From assembly GCF_005503355.1 (NCBI RefSeq), contig NZ_SCMK01000005.1, positions 62,001-126,000 on the forward strand: 64,000 nucleotides of DNA, in the 5' to 3' direction. The translations under genes were made by a program, and so were the position numbers. Of this stretch, positions 46,852 to 55,959 are shown piece by piece; positions within the stretch are counted from its first letter, which is position 1, and each line of letters opens with the position of its first letter. Under the pieces are notes generated by a model. The model was not told where the DNA came from and ran no database searches. It was given only the letters and a program-made list of their open reading frames with translations. Origin of the DNA: Sphingomonas sp. 1F27F7B (lineage in GTDB: Bacteria > Pseudomonadota > Alphaproteobacteria > Sphingomonadales > Sphingomonadaceae).

Positions 46852-48444
46852 TCAAGCGGCGGCCTTACGGCGCTCTGCCATTTCCTCATTGAGCATTTCG
46901 GCCAGCAGAAAGGCAAGTTCCAGACTTTGCCCCGCATTGAGACGTGGGTCGCAATGGGTATGGTAGCGATCGGCCAGGCCCTGTTCGGTGATGTCGATCG
47001 CGCCGCCCGTGCACTCGGTGACGTTCTGTCCCGTCATCTCGGCATGGATCCCGCCGGCGAACGTGCCCTCCGCGCGATGAACCGCGAAGAAGCCGCGCAC
47101 TTCGGCCAGGATCCGCTCGAACGGCCGCGTCTTATAGCCGTTCGCCGCCTTGATCACGTTGCCGTGCATCGGATCGCAGCTCCACACCACCGGATGCCCC
47201 TCGCGCTTCACCGCGCGGACGAGCTTGGGCAGGCCGGCCTCGATCTTGTCATGGCCATAGCGCGTGATCAGCGTCATCCGCCCGGGCGTGCGGCTCGGGT
47301 TGAGTGTGTCGAGCAGGCGCAGCAATGCGTCGGGCTCGAGGCTGGGGCCGCACTTCATGCCGATCGGATTGCCGATGCCGCGCAGGAACTCGACATGCGC
47401 CGAACCCTCGAAGCGCGTGCGGTCGCCGATCCAGAGGAAATGGGCGCTGGTGTCATACCAGTCGCCGGTCAGCGAATCCTGGCGAGTCAGCGCCTCTTCA
47501 TAGGGAAGGAGCAGCGCCTCGTGGCTGGTGTAGAAATTGGTGGCCTTGAGCTGCGGCACGCTGTCCGCATCGATGCCGCAGGCGGCCATGAAGTCGAGCG
47601 CCTCGCCGATCCGGTCGGCCAGATCGGCATATTTCTTCGCCCAGGGGCTGCGGCCCATGAAATCGTGGGTCCATCTGTGAACCTGGTGCAGATTGGCATA
47701 GCCGCCCTGCGCGAAGGCGCGCAGCAGGTTGAGCGTCGCGGCCGATTGCGAATAGCCCTGCACCATGCGCTGCGGATCGGGGATGCGCGCCTCGGGAGTG
47801 AAGGCGATGTCGTTGACATTGTCGCCGCGATAGCTCGGCAGCTCGACGCCGTTGATCGTCTCGGTATCGGCCGAGCGCGGCTTGGCGAACTGGCCGGCCA
47901 TGCGCCCGAGCTTCACCGTCGGCAGCTTCGACGCGAAGGTGAGCACGACCGCCATCTGGAGGATGACGCGGAACGTGTCGCGGATGTTGTTCGGATGGAA
48001 CTCGGCGAAGCTCTCGGCGCAATCGCCGCCCTGGAGCAGGAACGCCTCGCCGCGCGAGACCTTGGCCAGCTCGCTGGTCAGCTCGCGCGCCTCGCCGGCG
48101 AATACGAGGGGCGGGAAGGAAGTGAGCTGCGTGGTCGCCGCTTCGAGCGCGCCCTGATCGGGGTAATTGGGCAGCTGGCGCGCCTCGGCCGCCTTCCAGC
48201 TCGACGGGCTCCAGCTCGCATGCATGTCGTTCTCCGCATCGCGCACGGTGACGTTCCAATCGGCGGCACCCGCAATGCCATGTGCGGCGATCAGGTTCAT
48301 GACCTTGGCGTTCGCGCGCTTGCCGTCCTTCTCCCAGCCCTGCACGGTGGAGCCCGGAATGTCGAACCACGCGCCGAACGCAGCGCGGGTGAGGGAGCGT
48401 TCCTCGCGGAAGCGGCGGATCTTGGTGCCTGCCAGAGTCGTCAT
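46852..48444 (-). CDS. Class II DAHP synthase with N-terminal helix-turn-helix fusion
   Basis: A 530-aa protein. Residues ~5-60 are an XRE-type helix-turn-helix ([38 protein letters not shown]). From ~77 it is the class II 3-deoxy-D-arabino-heptulosonate-7-phosphate synthase, first step of aromatic synthesis from PEP and erythrose-4-phosphate: [18 protein letters not shown] (139-146), [38 protein letters not shown]. The frame is unbroken. Upstream start ATG 48444 has a weak ribosome site, while internal ATG 48225 (Met74) has GGAG six bases before it, so a shorter enzyme-only product is also likely. Two palindromes lie directly upstream, suggesting autoregulation. Confidence 0.88.
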   Translation of the reverse strand: MTTLAGTKIRRFREERSLTRAAFGAWFDIPGSTVQGWEKDGKRANAKVMNLIAAHGIAGAADWNVTVRDAENDMHASWSPSSWKAAEARQLPNYPDQGALEAATTQLTSFPPLVFAGEARELTSELAKVSRGEAFLLQGGDCAESFAEFHPNNIRDTFRVILQMAVVLTFASKLPTVKLGRMAGQFAKPRSADTETINGVELPSYRGDNVNDIAFTPEARIPDPQRMVQGYSQSAATLNLLRAFAQGGYANLHQVHRWTHDFMGRSPWAKKYADLADRIGEALDFMAACGIDADSVPQLKATNFYTSHEALLLPYEEALTRQDSLTGDWYDTSAHFLWIGDRTRFEGSAHVEFLRGIGNPIGMKCGPSLEPDALLRLLDTLNPSRTPGRMTLITRYGHDKIEAGLPKLVRAVKREGHPVVWSCDPMHGNVIKAANGYKTRPFERILAEVRGFFAVHRAEGTFAGGIHAEMTGQNVTECTGGAIDITEQGLADRYHTHCDPRLNAGQSLELAFLLAEMLNEEMAERRKAAA

Positions 48445-48456
48445 GATGCAGACCGC

Positions 48457-48473
48457 TTACCCTTACTGGGTAA
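48457..48473. promoter_or_regulatory. Operator 1 of the HTH-DAHP synthase gene
   Basis: TTACCC-TTACT-GGGTAA is a perfect inverted repeat 13-29 bases upstream of the gene's start codon. It is the stronger of two related sites. Confidence 0.7.
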
Positions 48474-48491
48474 AACTGCGCAAGCGTAAAA

Positions 48492-48508
48492 TTTCCCTGC
48501 CTGGGTAA
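48492..48508. promoter_or_regulatory. Operator 2 of the HTH-DAHP synthase gene
   Basis: TTTCCC-TGCCT-GGGTAA matches operator 1 in spacing and in all but one arm base; the centres are 35 bases apart. A pair of such sites suits binding by an XRE-type dimer. Confidence 0.65.
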
Positions 48509-48513
48509 ATTGC

Positions 48514-49470
48514 TCAGCCGCGGCGGAACGCCCAGTTCACGCCCCCCGGTCCGGTGATCCTGAGTGCGCCGCCGGCATTGCTGTAGCTGTACGTCTCGCT
48601 GCGCGGCGAGATCGTGCCCGAGCCGCCCTTGCCGCAGCCGCTCCAGCTTTCCTGCCCGCCCTGGATCGCGAAGATCATCTTGCCGCCCGCTGTCTGAATG
48701 CGGCCCAGCTTCTCCTGGGTGATCGTCTTGGTGCAGCTTTTGCCTTCCGGCTGGGTCTTGGTGATCCGCCAGGTGAAGGTGCCGTCCTGGCGGATGACGA
48801 GGCTCATCTGGCGCCGCACGGTGACCGGCATCGACTCGGTCACGATCGTCGTGTTGGTCGCCGATCCGGGGCCGAAGGTGCCGCCCAGATTGGTGCCATA
48901 GCCGGTCGCCATGCTCGGCTGGAACTTGATCTTGGAACCGATCACCAGCTCGGTCCCGGTCGAGGCCTGCGACCAGCTGCCCGCCAGCCCCGGAATATCG
49001 CCGTTCGATGCCTTGGCCGAAGTCTGGTCCCCTTCGACTCGCTTCACTGCGATACGCACCGCGCTGGCCGGGGCCGCGATCTCCGCACCGTCGCGGGCGA
49101 TGCCCAGATAATCGCCTGGCGACGCCTCGTCGTCTCCGTCTACGTCCTTCCAGGCGATGAGCTGCCACGGCCCGCGATCGGGCAGCGCGAGCGCATAGGT
49201 CCAACTCGTGCCGCCGGCGTGGCGCAACGGCGCCTCGATCTTGGTCTTGCAGCTCTGATAGGGAGAGGAGCAGGCGACGACCTTGCCGCCTTCCATCCCC
49301 ACACCCGCCGGCACCTGGACATCGCCCGTGATGGCAATGCGCTGCTGCACACCCTCGGCGGCCGCTTCGGATGCATTGGCGGCGGCCTTGTCCGGCGCGC
49401 TGGCGAAACAGGCAGTCGCGGCGAGCAGCAGAGCGGGCGCGAAGGCGGCAGGGCGAGCGGTCACGGGCAT
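48514..49470 (-). CDS. Hypothetical secreted protein, 318 aa
   Basis: An exported protein (N-terminal ARPAAFAPALLLAATACFASA; a lipobox is not clear-cut). The mature part is rich in Gly, Ser and Thr and in beta-strand-like segments, with Asp-rich DVDGDDEASPGDYLG (~115) that may bind calcium, and repeated GTF/GTISPR turns. Cys residues (CSSPYQSCK, SCTKT, GCGKG) suggest disulfides. No family is recognised. Start ATG 49470 is the only one giving a signal sequence. Its end lies six bases from operator 2, so the intergenic region serves the DAHP synthase gene. Confidence 0.75.
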   Translation of the reverse strand: MPVTARPAAFAPALLLAATACFASAPDKAAANASEAAAEGVQQRIAITGDVQVPAGVGMEGGKVVACSSPYQSCKTKIEAPLRHAGGTSWTYALALPDRGPWQLIAWKDVDGDDEASPGDYLGIARDGAEIAAPASAVRIAVKRVEGDQTSAKASNGDIPGLAGSWSQASTGTELVIGSKIKFQPSMATGYGTNLGGTFGPGSATNTTIVTESMPVTVRRQMSLVIRQDGTFTWRITKTQPEGKSCTKTITQEKLGRIQTAGGKMIFAIQGGQESWSGCGKGGSGTISPRSETYSYSNAGGALRITGPGGVNWAFRRG

Positions 49471-49575
49471 GTCGGTCCTCCTGAACCCTGGGAAGGGACG
49501 GGCGCCGTGCTCGCGCGTGAAATGGGGCGGGAATAGCGTTCCGCGACGAATGCCCGCCGTGACGCAACGAAGCCG

Positions 49576-50031
49576 TCAATCGGGCAGCGTCTCTCCCAGC
49601 TTGTCGTACTGGAGGCCGATCCCGTGGAAGCGGGATCCATTGTCCGCATAGCCGTCCAGATAGATGCCGTGCTCGGTATGGAGCAGGCGAGTGCCGTCGC
49701 CATCGGGCAGCAGCTCGATCGAGCAGAGATTCACCGAGATCGGCTTGCCGTTCAGCTTCATGCGATAGGCATAGACGATGCGCCTGTCCGGCACGATGTC
49801 GTGATAGGAACAGTCGAAGCGGGTGACCGTGCCGCTCTGCCACTTGCCTTCCAGATGCTCGGTGCCGCCGACCCGGAAGTCGAAATGGCGATCGACCATT
49901 TCCCAGCTCTCGTTGGGCCCCGAGAACCAGCGCGCCTTGCCCTCCTCGTTGGCGAAGGCTGCGAACACCCTGGCCGGGCCCTGCTTGAAGCGGCGCTCGA
50001 TGACGAACTTGTCGTGGACGGCTTCAGCCAT
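49576..50031 (-). CDS. SRPBCC family protein (AHSA1-like)
   Basis: A 151-aa START-like protein: FVIERRFKQGPARVFAAFAN, ARWFSGPNESWEMVDRHFDF, RVGGTEHLEGKW and a C-terminal helix DNGSRFHGIGLQYDKLGETL. These proteins have a hydrophobic pocket and commonly sit next to ArsR regulators, as here, in multidrug or metabolite response units. ATG 50031 overlaps the ArsR gene by eight bases. The ligand is unknown. Confidence 0.9.
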   Translation of the reverse strand: MAEAVHDKFVIERRFKQGPARVFAAFANEEGKARWFSGPNESWEMVDRHFDFRVGGTEHLEGKWQSGTVTRFDCSYHDIVPDRRIVYAYRMKLNGKPISVNLCSIELLPDGDGTRLLHTEHGIYLDGYADNGSRFHGIGLQYDKLGETLPD

Positions 50032-50359
50032 GGTCGTTCTCCTTGTCCTGGGCGTCGAGGAAATGGGCGAGGCGGTCGTAGCGCGCCTCGGTCGCGCGGC
50101 GGCGCTCGATGATCCATTGCTCCACTGCTGCCAGGGCGAGCGGCTCCAGCGTGCAGGTGCGCACCCGGCCCGCCTTCTCGGTGTGGACGAGACCGGCGCC
50201 CTCGAGCAGGCGGATATGCTGGAGGAAGCTCGGCATCGCCATGGTGAAGCCCGCGGCAAGCGCGCTCACGCTGGCCGGGCCATCGCCGAGCCGCTCGATC
50301 ACCGCGCGGCGAGTGGGATCGGCGAGCGCTGCGAAGGCAGCATCGATTTTGTTAGGCAT
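50024..50359 (-). CDS. ArsR family transcriptional regulator
   Basis: A 111-aa winged-helix repressor: FAALADPTRRAVIERLGDGP, ASVSALAAGFTMAMPSFLQH, IRLLEGAGLVHTEKAGRVRT. There are no Cys residues of the metal-sensing class, so it is of the non-metal type typically coupled to an SRPBCC gene. It probably represses its own operon. Start ATG 50359. Confidence 0.92.
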   Translation of the reverse strand: MPNKIDAAFAALADPTRRAVIERLGDGPASVSALAAGFTMAMPSFLQHIRLLEGAGLVHTEKAGRVRTCTLEPLALAAVEQWIIERRRATEARYDRLAHFLDAQDKENDHG

Positions 50360-50410
50360 GGGACTAACTAATAGCGCAAGGCCGCGGGATGCAAGCGGGA
50401 ACTCGGGTCT

Positions 50411-51346
50411 CTAATAGCCAGCGGAAAGATCGACTTCGTTCCGCAACGGCCGCCCGTCCGCGAAGGCCTGGATATTTTCCACGAACAATGCGGCGGCGCG
50501 CAGGAACATCCGGGTCTGGCTGCGGCCCGACAGGTGCATCGAGTGGATCACATTGGGCGTGGTCCAGAGCGGATGCCCGGGCGGCAGCGGCTCGGGTGTC
50601 ACCGTGTCGAGAAAGGCACCCGCGATGCGGCGGCGGGTGCAGGCCTCGATCAGCGCATCCTGGTCGATCAGCTCGCCGCGGCCGACATTCACGATCCAGG
50701 CGGAGGGCTTCATCGCGGCCAGTTCCCCGGTGCCGATCATCGCGCGGCTCTCCGCGGTGGCGGGCGCGGCGAGAAACACCCAGTCGGTTTCGGGCAGCAG
50801 CGTGCGCCATTCGTCCGGCCCCACCGTGCCTTCGGCGCCGGAGCGAGTGACGCCGGTCACTTCGACGCCGAATCCCGCGAGCCGCTCCCCGATCAGCCGC
50901 CCGATCGTCCCATAGCCGATCACGAGCGCCCGGCTCTCGAACAGTTCGAGCTTGCCGGGAGCGTCCACCGGCCATTCCTGGCGATCGGCGGCACGCACCA
51001 CCTGGTCGAAGCGCTTGGCCGCGACGAGCGCGCCCATCACGGCGTATTCGGCGACGGTGTGCGCATTGACGCCGCTGCCGTTGGTCACGCGCGTGCCGCG
51101 AGCCCGCAACAGGCCGGTATCGAGTGCGTCGAGCCCGGCATAGATGGTCGAGAGCCATTGCAGCTTGCCGGCCGCCGCCACGGCGCGTGCCCAGGCGCGC
51201 GGATCATTGTTGTCGAGCCAGCCGATATCGGCGTCCGCCGCGAGCGCGACGGCTTCCTCGGTGCTCGTGAACCAGTGGACGTCGAGCCCGGCGGGGAGCT
51301 GCGGCTCCACCAGCGGGCGGGCGAGGGCGGGGAGTACGGCCTTCAT
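50411..51346 (-). CDS. D-2-hydroxyacid dehydrogenase
   Basis: A 311-aa NAD(P)-dependent oxidoreductase. The Rossmann motif is ALVIGYGTIGRLIGERLAGF. Catalytic residues: Arg in IVNVGRGELIDQDAL, Asp/Glu in GAFLDTVTPEPLPPGHPLW, and His in VIHSMHLSG. The order matches the family; the substrate (glyoxylate, hydroxypyruvate or another 2-oxoacid) cannot be told. ATG 51346 is used because it gives the family N-terminus MKAVLPALARPLVEPQ. It stands alone between the ArsR unit and cysS. Confidence 0.9.
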   Translation of the reverse strand: MKAVLPALARPLVEPQLPAGLDVHWFTSTEEAVALAADADIGWLDNNDPRAWARAVAAAGKLQWLSTIYAGLDALDTGLLRARGTRVTNGSGVNAHTVAEYAVMGALVAAKRFDQVVRAADRQEWPVDAPGKLELFESRALVIGYGTIGRLIGERLAGFGVEVTGVTRSGAEGTVGPDEWRTLLPETDWVFLAAPATAESRAMIGTGELAAMKPSAWIVNVGRGELIDQDALIEACTRRRIAGAFLDTVTPEPLPPGHPLWTTPNVIHSMHLSGRSQTRMFLRAAALFVENIQAFADGRPLRNEVDLSAGY

Positions 51347-51400
51347 GGACCGGAGGCTAGCGCGCGCCCTGCCCGGTTTCAAATCGAGACTTGTCCGCCA

Positions 51401-52831
51401 TCAGAGCCCCGGCTTCCAGTCCCAGCCCATCGGGTCGCCGTCCATCACTTCGATGCCGGCGGCGGCGAGTTCGTCGCGGATCGTGTCGGAGCGCTGGAAG
51501 TCCTTCACCAGCCGTGCTTCCTTGCGCTCGACCAGCCGGTCCTCGATCTCCTGGGCGGTGATCGCGGCGCCCGCCGGGCGCAGGCGCAGCTCCTCGCGAG
51601 TCAGCTCGAGCAGCCGCAGGCCCAGCACCGCGTCGAATGCGGCGAGCCCGGCCAGGCGATCGGCGGGCGACAGCTTCTTCTCGGCGAGCAGCTCGTCGAG
51701 CACCGGCAGCGCCCTGGGCGTGTTGAGATCGTCCGACACCGCTTCGTCGAGCCGCGCCAGCCACGCCTCGGGGGCGGTGCCATCGCCCTCGGCACGCGCC
51801 TTGAGCGCGCTCACCGTCATCACCAGCCGCTTCAGCCGGGTGAGCGCCGCTGCCAGATTCTCGGCCGAGAATTCCAGTTCGCTGCGATACTGGGCCTGGA
51901 GGCAGAGCAGGCGATAGGCGAGGGGGTGCACGCCCGCGTCGATCAGCGACTGGAGCGTGGTGAAGCCGCCCTTGGACTTGCTCATCTTCCCCTGGCGATC
52001 CACCAGGAAATTGTTGTGCATCCAGAAATGCGCGCCCGAATCGCCGCAGCCGCAAAAGGCCTGATTCTGCGCGATCTCGTTGGGATGATGGATCTCGCGG
52101 TGATCGATGCCGCCGGTATGGATGTCGAACGGGGCGCCCAGATATTTGATGCTCATCACGGAGCATTCGAGATGCCAGCCCGGTGCGCCCTTGCCCCAGG
52201 GGCTGTCCCATTCCATCTGGCGCTGCTCGCCCGCAGGCGACTTGCGCCAGATCGCGAAGTCCTGCGGATGGCGCTTGCCCGCCACCGGATCGATCCGCCC
52301 TTCGGCCGCGTCGTCCTGGTTGCCGGCCAGGCGGCCATAGTCGGGCACGGTGGTCACGTCGAAATACAGGCCGGAATCGAGTTCGTAGCAATGTTCGGGC
52401 GCGATTTTCTCGGCGAAGTCGATCATCTCGGCGATGTGATCGGTCGCGACCGACCAGCGCGAGGGCTGCCGGATGTTGAGATCGGCGACATTCTGCTTGA
52501 ACGCCGCGGTATAGTGCGCCGCGATGTCCCAGATGCTCTTCGCCTGCGCCCGGGCCGCCGCTTCCATCTTGTCGTCGCCGGCATCGGCGTCCGACGTCAG
52601 ATGGCCGACATCGGTGATGTTGATGACATGGGTGAGGGAATAGCCCTTCCAGGTCAGCACCCGGCTCAGCGTGTCGGTGAATATATAGGCGCGCAGATTG
52701 CCGAGATGGGCATAGTTGTAGACCGTGGGGCCGCAGGAATAGACGCGCACGCCCTGTTCGGGATCGAGCGGCTGGAAGGTTTCCAGGCTGCGGGTCAGCG
52801 AATTGTAGAGCGTGAGTTGAGCGCCGGTCAT
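51401..52831 (-). CDS. cysS: Cysteinyl-tRNA synthetase
   Basis: A 476-aa class I synthetase. The HIGH motif appears in [17 protein letters not shown], the KMSKS motif in [10 protein letters not shown], and zinc-binding Cys/His in [35 protein letters not shown]. Length is typical. ATG 52831 starts [14 protein letters not shown]. It charges tRNA-Cys, whose gene is 555 bases away on the same strand, though separated by a zinc-ribbon gene. Confidence 0.97.
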   Translation of the reverse strand: MTGAQLTLYNSLTRSLETFQPLDPEQGVRVYSCGPTVYNYAHLGNLRAYIFTDTLSRVLTWKGYSLTHVINITDVGHLTSDADAGDDKMEAAARAQAKSIWDIAAHYTAAFKQNVADLNIRQPSRWSVATDHIAEMIDFAEKIAPEHCYELDSGLYFDVTTVPDYGRLAGNQDDAAEGRIDPVAGKRHPQDFAIWRKSPAGEQRQMEWDSPWGKGAPGWHLECSVMSIKYLGAPFDIHTGGIDHREIHHPNEIAQNQAFCGCGDSGAHFWMHNNFLVDRQGKMSKSKGGFTTLQSLIDAGVHPLAYRLLCLQAQYRSELEFSAENLAAALTRLKRLVMTVSALKARAEGDGTAPEAWLARLDEAVSDDLNTPRALPVLDELLAEKKLSPADRLAGLAAFDAVLGLRLLELTREELRLRPAGAAITAQEIEDRLVERKEARLVKDFQRSDTIRDELAAAGIEVMDGDPMGWDWKPGL

Positions 52832-53007
52832 AGCGGCGGCATAGCGGCTCGTCGCCGTGCTGCAAGCCTCGGACGGGCTTGCCCCCGCTCCGGGCGAAAA
52901 TTGTCGGCGCGATCCGTTCGCCGGGACGTCGCGGAGCTATCGCTCACCACCGCCCCGGCGCATGGCGCACGCCCCGGCCGCGAGAACGCGCGTGCCGACG
53001 GCGAGCG

Positions 53008-53226
53008 TCAGGCGGCGAGCGCCGCCACGCCCCGCTGGCGGATCAGCCCGCTGCCAGTGCTGCCGCCCGCCAACAGCGGCAGAGCGGTGGCGCAAAAGGC
53101 GCATTCCGCGGTGAACCGTCCGATCACCCAGTGCGAACCGCCGCAGCCCGGGCAGTAATTCTGCTGCTCCGGACGATAGGCGACGCGATAGCCGGTCAGC
53201 GCCTGTCGGATGCCGAAATCGTACAT
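53008..53226 (-). CDS. Small zinc-ribbon-like protein
   Basis: A 72-aa protein with two CxxC pairs (NYCPGCGGSH and AECAFCATAL), the pattern of a zinc ribbon. ATG 53226 has GAGG close by. The longer frame upstream covers a tRNA and is not coding. Function unknown. Confidence 0.65.
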   Translation of the reverse strand: MYDFGIRQALTGYRVAYRPEQQNYCPGCGGSHWVIGRFTAECAFCATALPLLAGGSTGSGLIRQRGVAALAA

Positions 53227-53385
53227 GCCTCGTCTCCCGAAAGTTGGGGGATCAACGGCAGCGAATCGCGATTTGTTCCGCCTGCGGGCCGCTATGGCAC
53301 CGATGGTCCGTGCGATTCGGACGACGAGTTGCAGGAAAGACACAATGCCGCGGTAGAGCGGGCATCGTGGCGCAGGCAGAAAAAG

Positions 53386-53459
53386 TGGAGGCCCGAGCCG
53401 GAATCGAACCGGCGTGCAAGGATTTGCAGTCCTCTGCGTCACCACTCCGCCATCGGGCC
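53386..53459 (-). tRNA. tRNA-Cys (GCA)
   Basis: A 74-base cloverleaf with encoded CCA on the minus strand. Acceptor GGCCCGA/UCGGGCC, U73 discriminator typical of tRNA-Cys, anticodon stem GAGGA/UCCUU with loop CUGCAAA (GCA). Confidence 0.95.
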
Positions 53460-53587
53460 TCGGAGCGAGCGGCGGCAATGCGCAGGTGCTTGCGGCCATG
53501 TCAACATTGCAGTGCAAAAATAGCTGCGCGCATTGCTTGGCGAAGGGCTGCGAAGGGGATACAAGCCGCCTACATAATCAGTGTATT

Positions 53588-53608
53588 GCACAACTAACAC
53601 GGTTGTGC
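53588..53608. promoter_or_regulatory. Inverted repeat upstream of the Pcm-tolC genes
   Basis: GCACAAC-TAACACG-GTTGTGC is a perfect seven-base inverted repeat, 15-35 bases before the Pcm-like start codon. It could be an operator for this efflux-related operon. Confidence 0.45.
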
Positions 53609-53623
53609 CAGATAGCCGGGGTA

Positions 53624-54307
53624 ATGATGGCTCTTACGGTAGATTCCGCGCCCGTCGAGGCGAACCGCTTCGAAGCGATGCGCCACGCGATGGTCGCCAG
53701 CCAGCTGCGCACCAACGCGGTCAACGACGTTCGCGTGGTCGAGGCGATGGCGCGCGTGCCCCGCGAGGACTTCCTTCCCGAAGAGCATCGCGCGATCGCC
53801 TATCGCGACACGCTGCTGCCGCTCGCCGGCGGGCGCAGGCACAACCTGCCGCTCGCCACGGGCCGGCTGCTCACCGTCGCGGAGATTCGTCCTGCCGACA
53901 AGGTGCTGCTGATCGGCGCCGCGGGCGGCTATGCGGCGGCGTTGCTCGCCGATCTCGCCAATTCGGTAGTCGCAGTGGAGGAGGAGCCCAGCCTCGCGGC
54001 GCTCGCCCGTACTGCGCTTGCCGCCTATGCCAATGTCGAGCTGGTCGAAGGGCCGCTTGCCGCCGGCCATGCTGCGGAAGGGCCCTATGACCTGATCGTC
54101 GTCGACGGTGCGGCCGAGGAGCTCCCTGCCACGCTGCTCGGCCAGCTCGAGACGGGCGGGCGGGTCGTGACCGGTCTCCTGGATCGCGGCGTGACGCGTC
54201 TCGCGGCGGGCCGGCGCACCGAAGGGGGCTTCGGCCTCGCCGATTTTGCCGATATCGAATGTGCAGTTCTTCCTGGTTTCGAGCGCCTACGAACCTTTCA
54301 ATTCTGA
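53624..54307 (+). CDS. Protein-L-isoaspartate O-methyltransferase family protein
   Basis: A 227-aa SAM-dependent methyltransferase-like protein. FEAMRHAMVASQLRTNAVND is the Pcm N-terminus, RVPREDFLPEEHRAIAYRDT follows, and the SAM motif is VLLIGAAGGYAAALLADLAN, which lacks the usual GTGSGY. The catalytic Ser/Thr motif (GSGYQ...Q) is poorly conserved, so activity on damaged proteins is uncertain; alphaproteobacteria often have such a copy ahead of tolC. ATG 53624 (or 53627) has GGGG in front. It lies 14 bases before tolC. Confidence 0.88.
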   Translation: MMALTVDSAPVEANRFEAMRHAMVASQLRTNAVNDVRVVEAMARVPREDFLPEEHRAIAYRDTLLPLAGGRRHNLPLATGRLLTVAEIRPADKVLLIGAAGGYAAALLADLANSVVAVEEEPSLAALARTALAAYANVELVEGPLAAGHAAEGPYDLIVVDGAAEELPATLLGQLETGGRVVTGLLDRGVTRLAAGRRTEGGFGLADFADIECAVLPGFERLRTFQF

Positions 54308-54321
54308 TCTGAAAGAGGCTC

Positions 54322-55923
54322 ATGCGAATTTCCTCTCTGTTCCTCGGCGCCAGCTTGGTCGCGATCGCCGTGCCTGCCGCCGCGCAGACCACGACGACGC
54401 GGGCCGGCACCGATATGCCCGTGCAGATGGTGGGCACCGGCGCGCCGGCGCAGGCGGCGCAGCCGACCACCACGCTGCGCGATGCGCTGGTGCTTGCCTA
54501 CAACACCAATCCGGGCCTTCAGTCGGAACGCGCCAACCAGCGCGCCAACGACGAGAATGTGCCGATCGCCAGGTCGTCGGGCCGTCCCGGCGTGAACGGC
54601 ACGGGTTCGCTGAGCGACAGCATCTATAATAGCGACGCGCTTGCCGGCCCGCTGGCCGGCCCGACTCGGACCGCCCGCCTGGGCCTCAATCTTTCGGTGC
54701 CGATCTATTCGGGCGGTGGAGTGCGCAATTCGGTCCGTGCGGCGGAGACGCGCGTCGATGCCGGCCATGCCAGCCTGCGTGGTGTCGAGGCACAGCTCTT
54801 CACCGATGCGGTGACCGCCTATGTCGACGTGCTGCGCTTCGAGGCGATCGTCCGCCTCAACCAGCAGAACGTCCATGTTCTCGAGGTCAACCTCCAGGCG
54901 ACCCGCGATCGGTTCGAAGTGGGTGATCTCACGCGCACCGACGTCGCGCAGTCCGAAGCGCGTCTGGCGCTCGCCCAGAGCCAGCTGCGCACTGCCGAGG
55001 CCGGGCTGATCGGTTCGCGCGAGAATTACATCCGCATCATCGGTGCTCCCCCGGGCGTGCTCGCGCAGCCGCCGGCGCTGCCGAACCTGCCGGGCGACGT
55101 GCAGGATGCGGAACAGGCCGCGATCAGCAACAATCCCAATCTCGAGGCGGCGCAGAAGCAGCGCGACGCGACTGCGTTCGACGTGAAGGCAGCCAGGGCC
55201 AGTCGTTCGCCGCAGGTCTCGCTGACCGCTGGCTCCAGCTACTATAATTACCTCGGCTCGCTCAGCCAAGAAGCGCGTACGCTGGGCGGCCAGAACCCCA
55301 ACGGCATCTCGAACACCATCGGCGCGCAGCTGACCCTGCCGGTCTTCCAGGGCGGGCTTCCGGCGGCGCAGGTTCGCCAGGCCCAGGCGCGCCGGGCCTC
55401 GGCGCTGGAGACGGTGACGCTCACCGAGCGCGGCGTGATCGCTCAGGTGCGCTCCGCTTATGCCAGCTACCAGTCGGCGCTGCGCGTGATCGAATCGTCG
55501 CGCGTCGCAGTGGATGCCAACAAGCTGAGCCTCGAAGGCGTCCGTGCCGAGAACAGCGTCGGCACCCGCACGATCCTCGACATCCTGAACGCCGAGCAGG
55601 AGCTGCTCACCAGCCAGGTCAACTACGTCACCGCCGAGCGAGACGCCTATGTCGCCGGCTTTACGCTGCTGGCGGCGATGGGCCGGGCCGAAGCGCGGGA
55701 TCTCAACCTGGACGGCGGGCCGCTCTACGATCCGGACATCAACTACAAGCGCGTGAAGAATCGCTGGTCGGATCGCAACGATGATCCCGAGCCCCAGCCA
55801 GTGGGAACGCGCACCAACCAGACGCCCGCGCAGACGCCGAGCGTCTCCGGAACTTCGCTCGATCCCGTGCTTCAGCGGCGCGATGCCACGCGGCCTGTTG
55901 ACATTAACCGTAAAAATCCCTGA
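54322..55923 (+). CDS. tolC: TolC family outer-membrane protein
   Basis: A 533-aa channel protein for type I secretion and drug efflux. Signal peptide MRISSLFLGASLVAIAVPAAAQ. The repeat-structured core shows RDALVLAYNTNPGLQSERAN and AAISNNPNLEAAQKQRDATA (the two structural repeats), LNLSVPIYSGGGVRNSVRAA and LTLPVFQGGLPAAQVRQAQA. The C-terminal part is low in complexity. ATG 54322 follows GAAAGAGG. It is downstream of the Pcm-like gene and upstream of the PopZ gene, likely one operon. Partner pump genes are not nearby. Confidence 0.95.
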   Translation: MRISSLFLGASLVAIAVPAAAQTTTTRAGTDMPVQMVGTGAPAQAAQPTTTLRDALVLAYNTNPGLQSERANQRANDENVPIARSSGRPGVNGTGSLSDSIYNSDALAGPLAGPTRTARLGLNLSVPIYSGGGVRNSVRAAETRVDAGHASLRGVEAQLFTDAVTAYVDVLRFEAIVRLNQQNVHVLEVNLQATRDRFEVGDLTRTDVAQSEARLALAQSQLRTAEAGLIGSRENYIRIIGAPPGVLAQPPALPNLPGDVQDAEQAAISNNPNLEAAQKQRDATAFDVKAARASRSPQVSLTAGSSYYNYLGSLSQEARTLGGQNPNGISNTIGAQLTLPVFQGGLPAAQVRQAQARRASALETVTLTERGVIAQVRSAYASYQSALRVIESSRVAVDANKLSLEGVRAENSVGTRTILDILNAEQELLTSQVNYVTAERDAYVAGFTLLAAMGRAEARDLNLDGGPLYDPDINYKRVKNRWSDRNDDPEPQPVGTRTNQTPAQTPSVSGTSLDPVLQRRDATRPVDINRKNP

Positions 55924-55959
55924 TGACGCGCCTCCGGGGCTTTCAGGAGTAGCCGGTTG

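Noticed and set aside
47498..49843. 781-codon minus-strand open frame
   Set aside because: Runs out of frame through the DAHP synthase and the secreted protein genes; frame-shifted shadow of both.
53414..53623. N-terminal extension of the Pcm-like protein
   Set aside because: It runs through the tRNA-Cys gene and lacks homology; ATG 53624 is the natural start.
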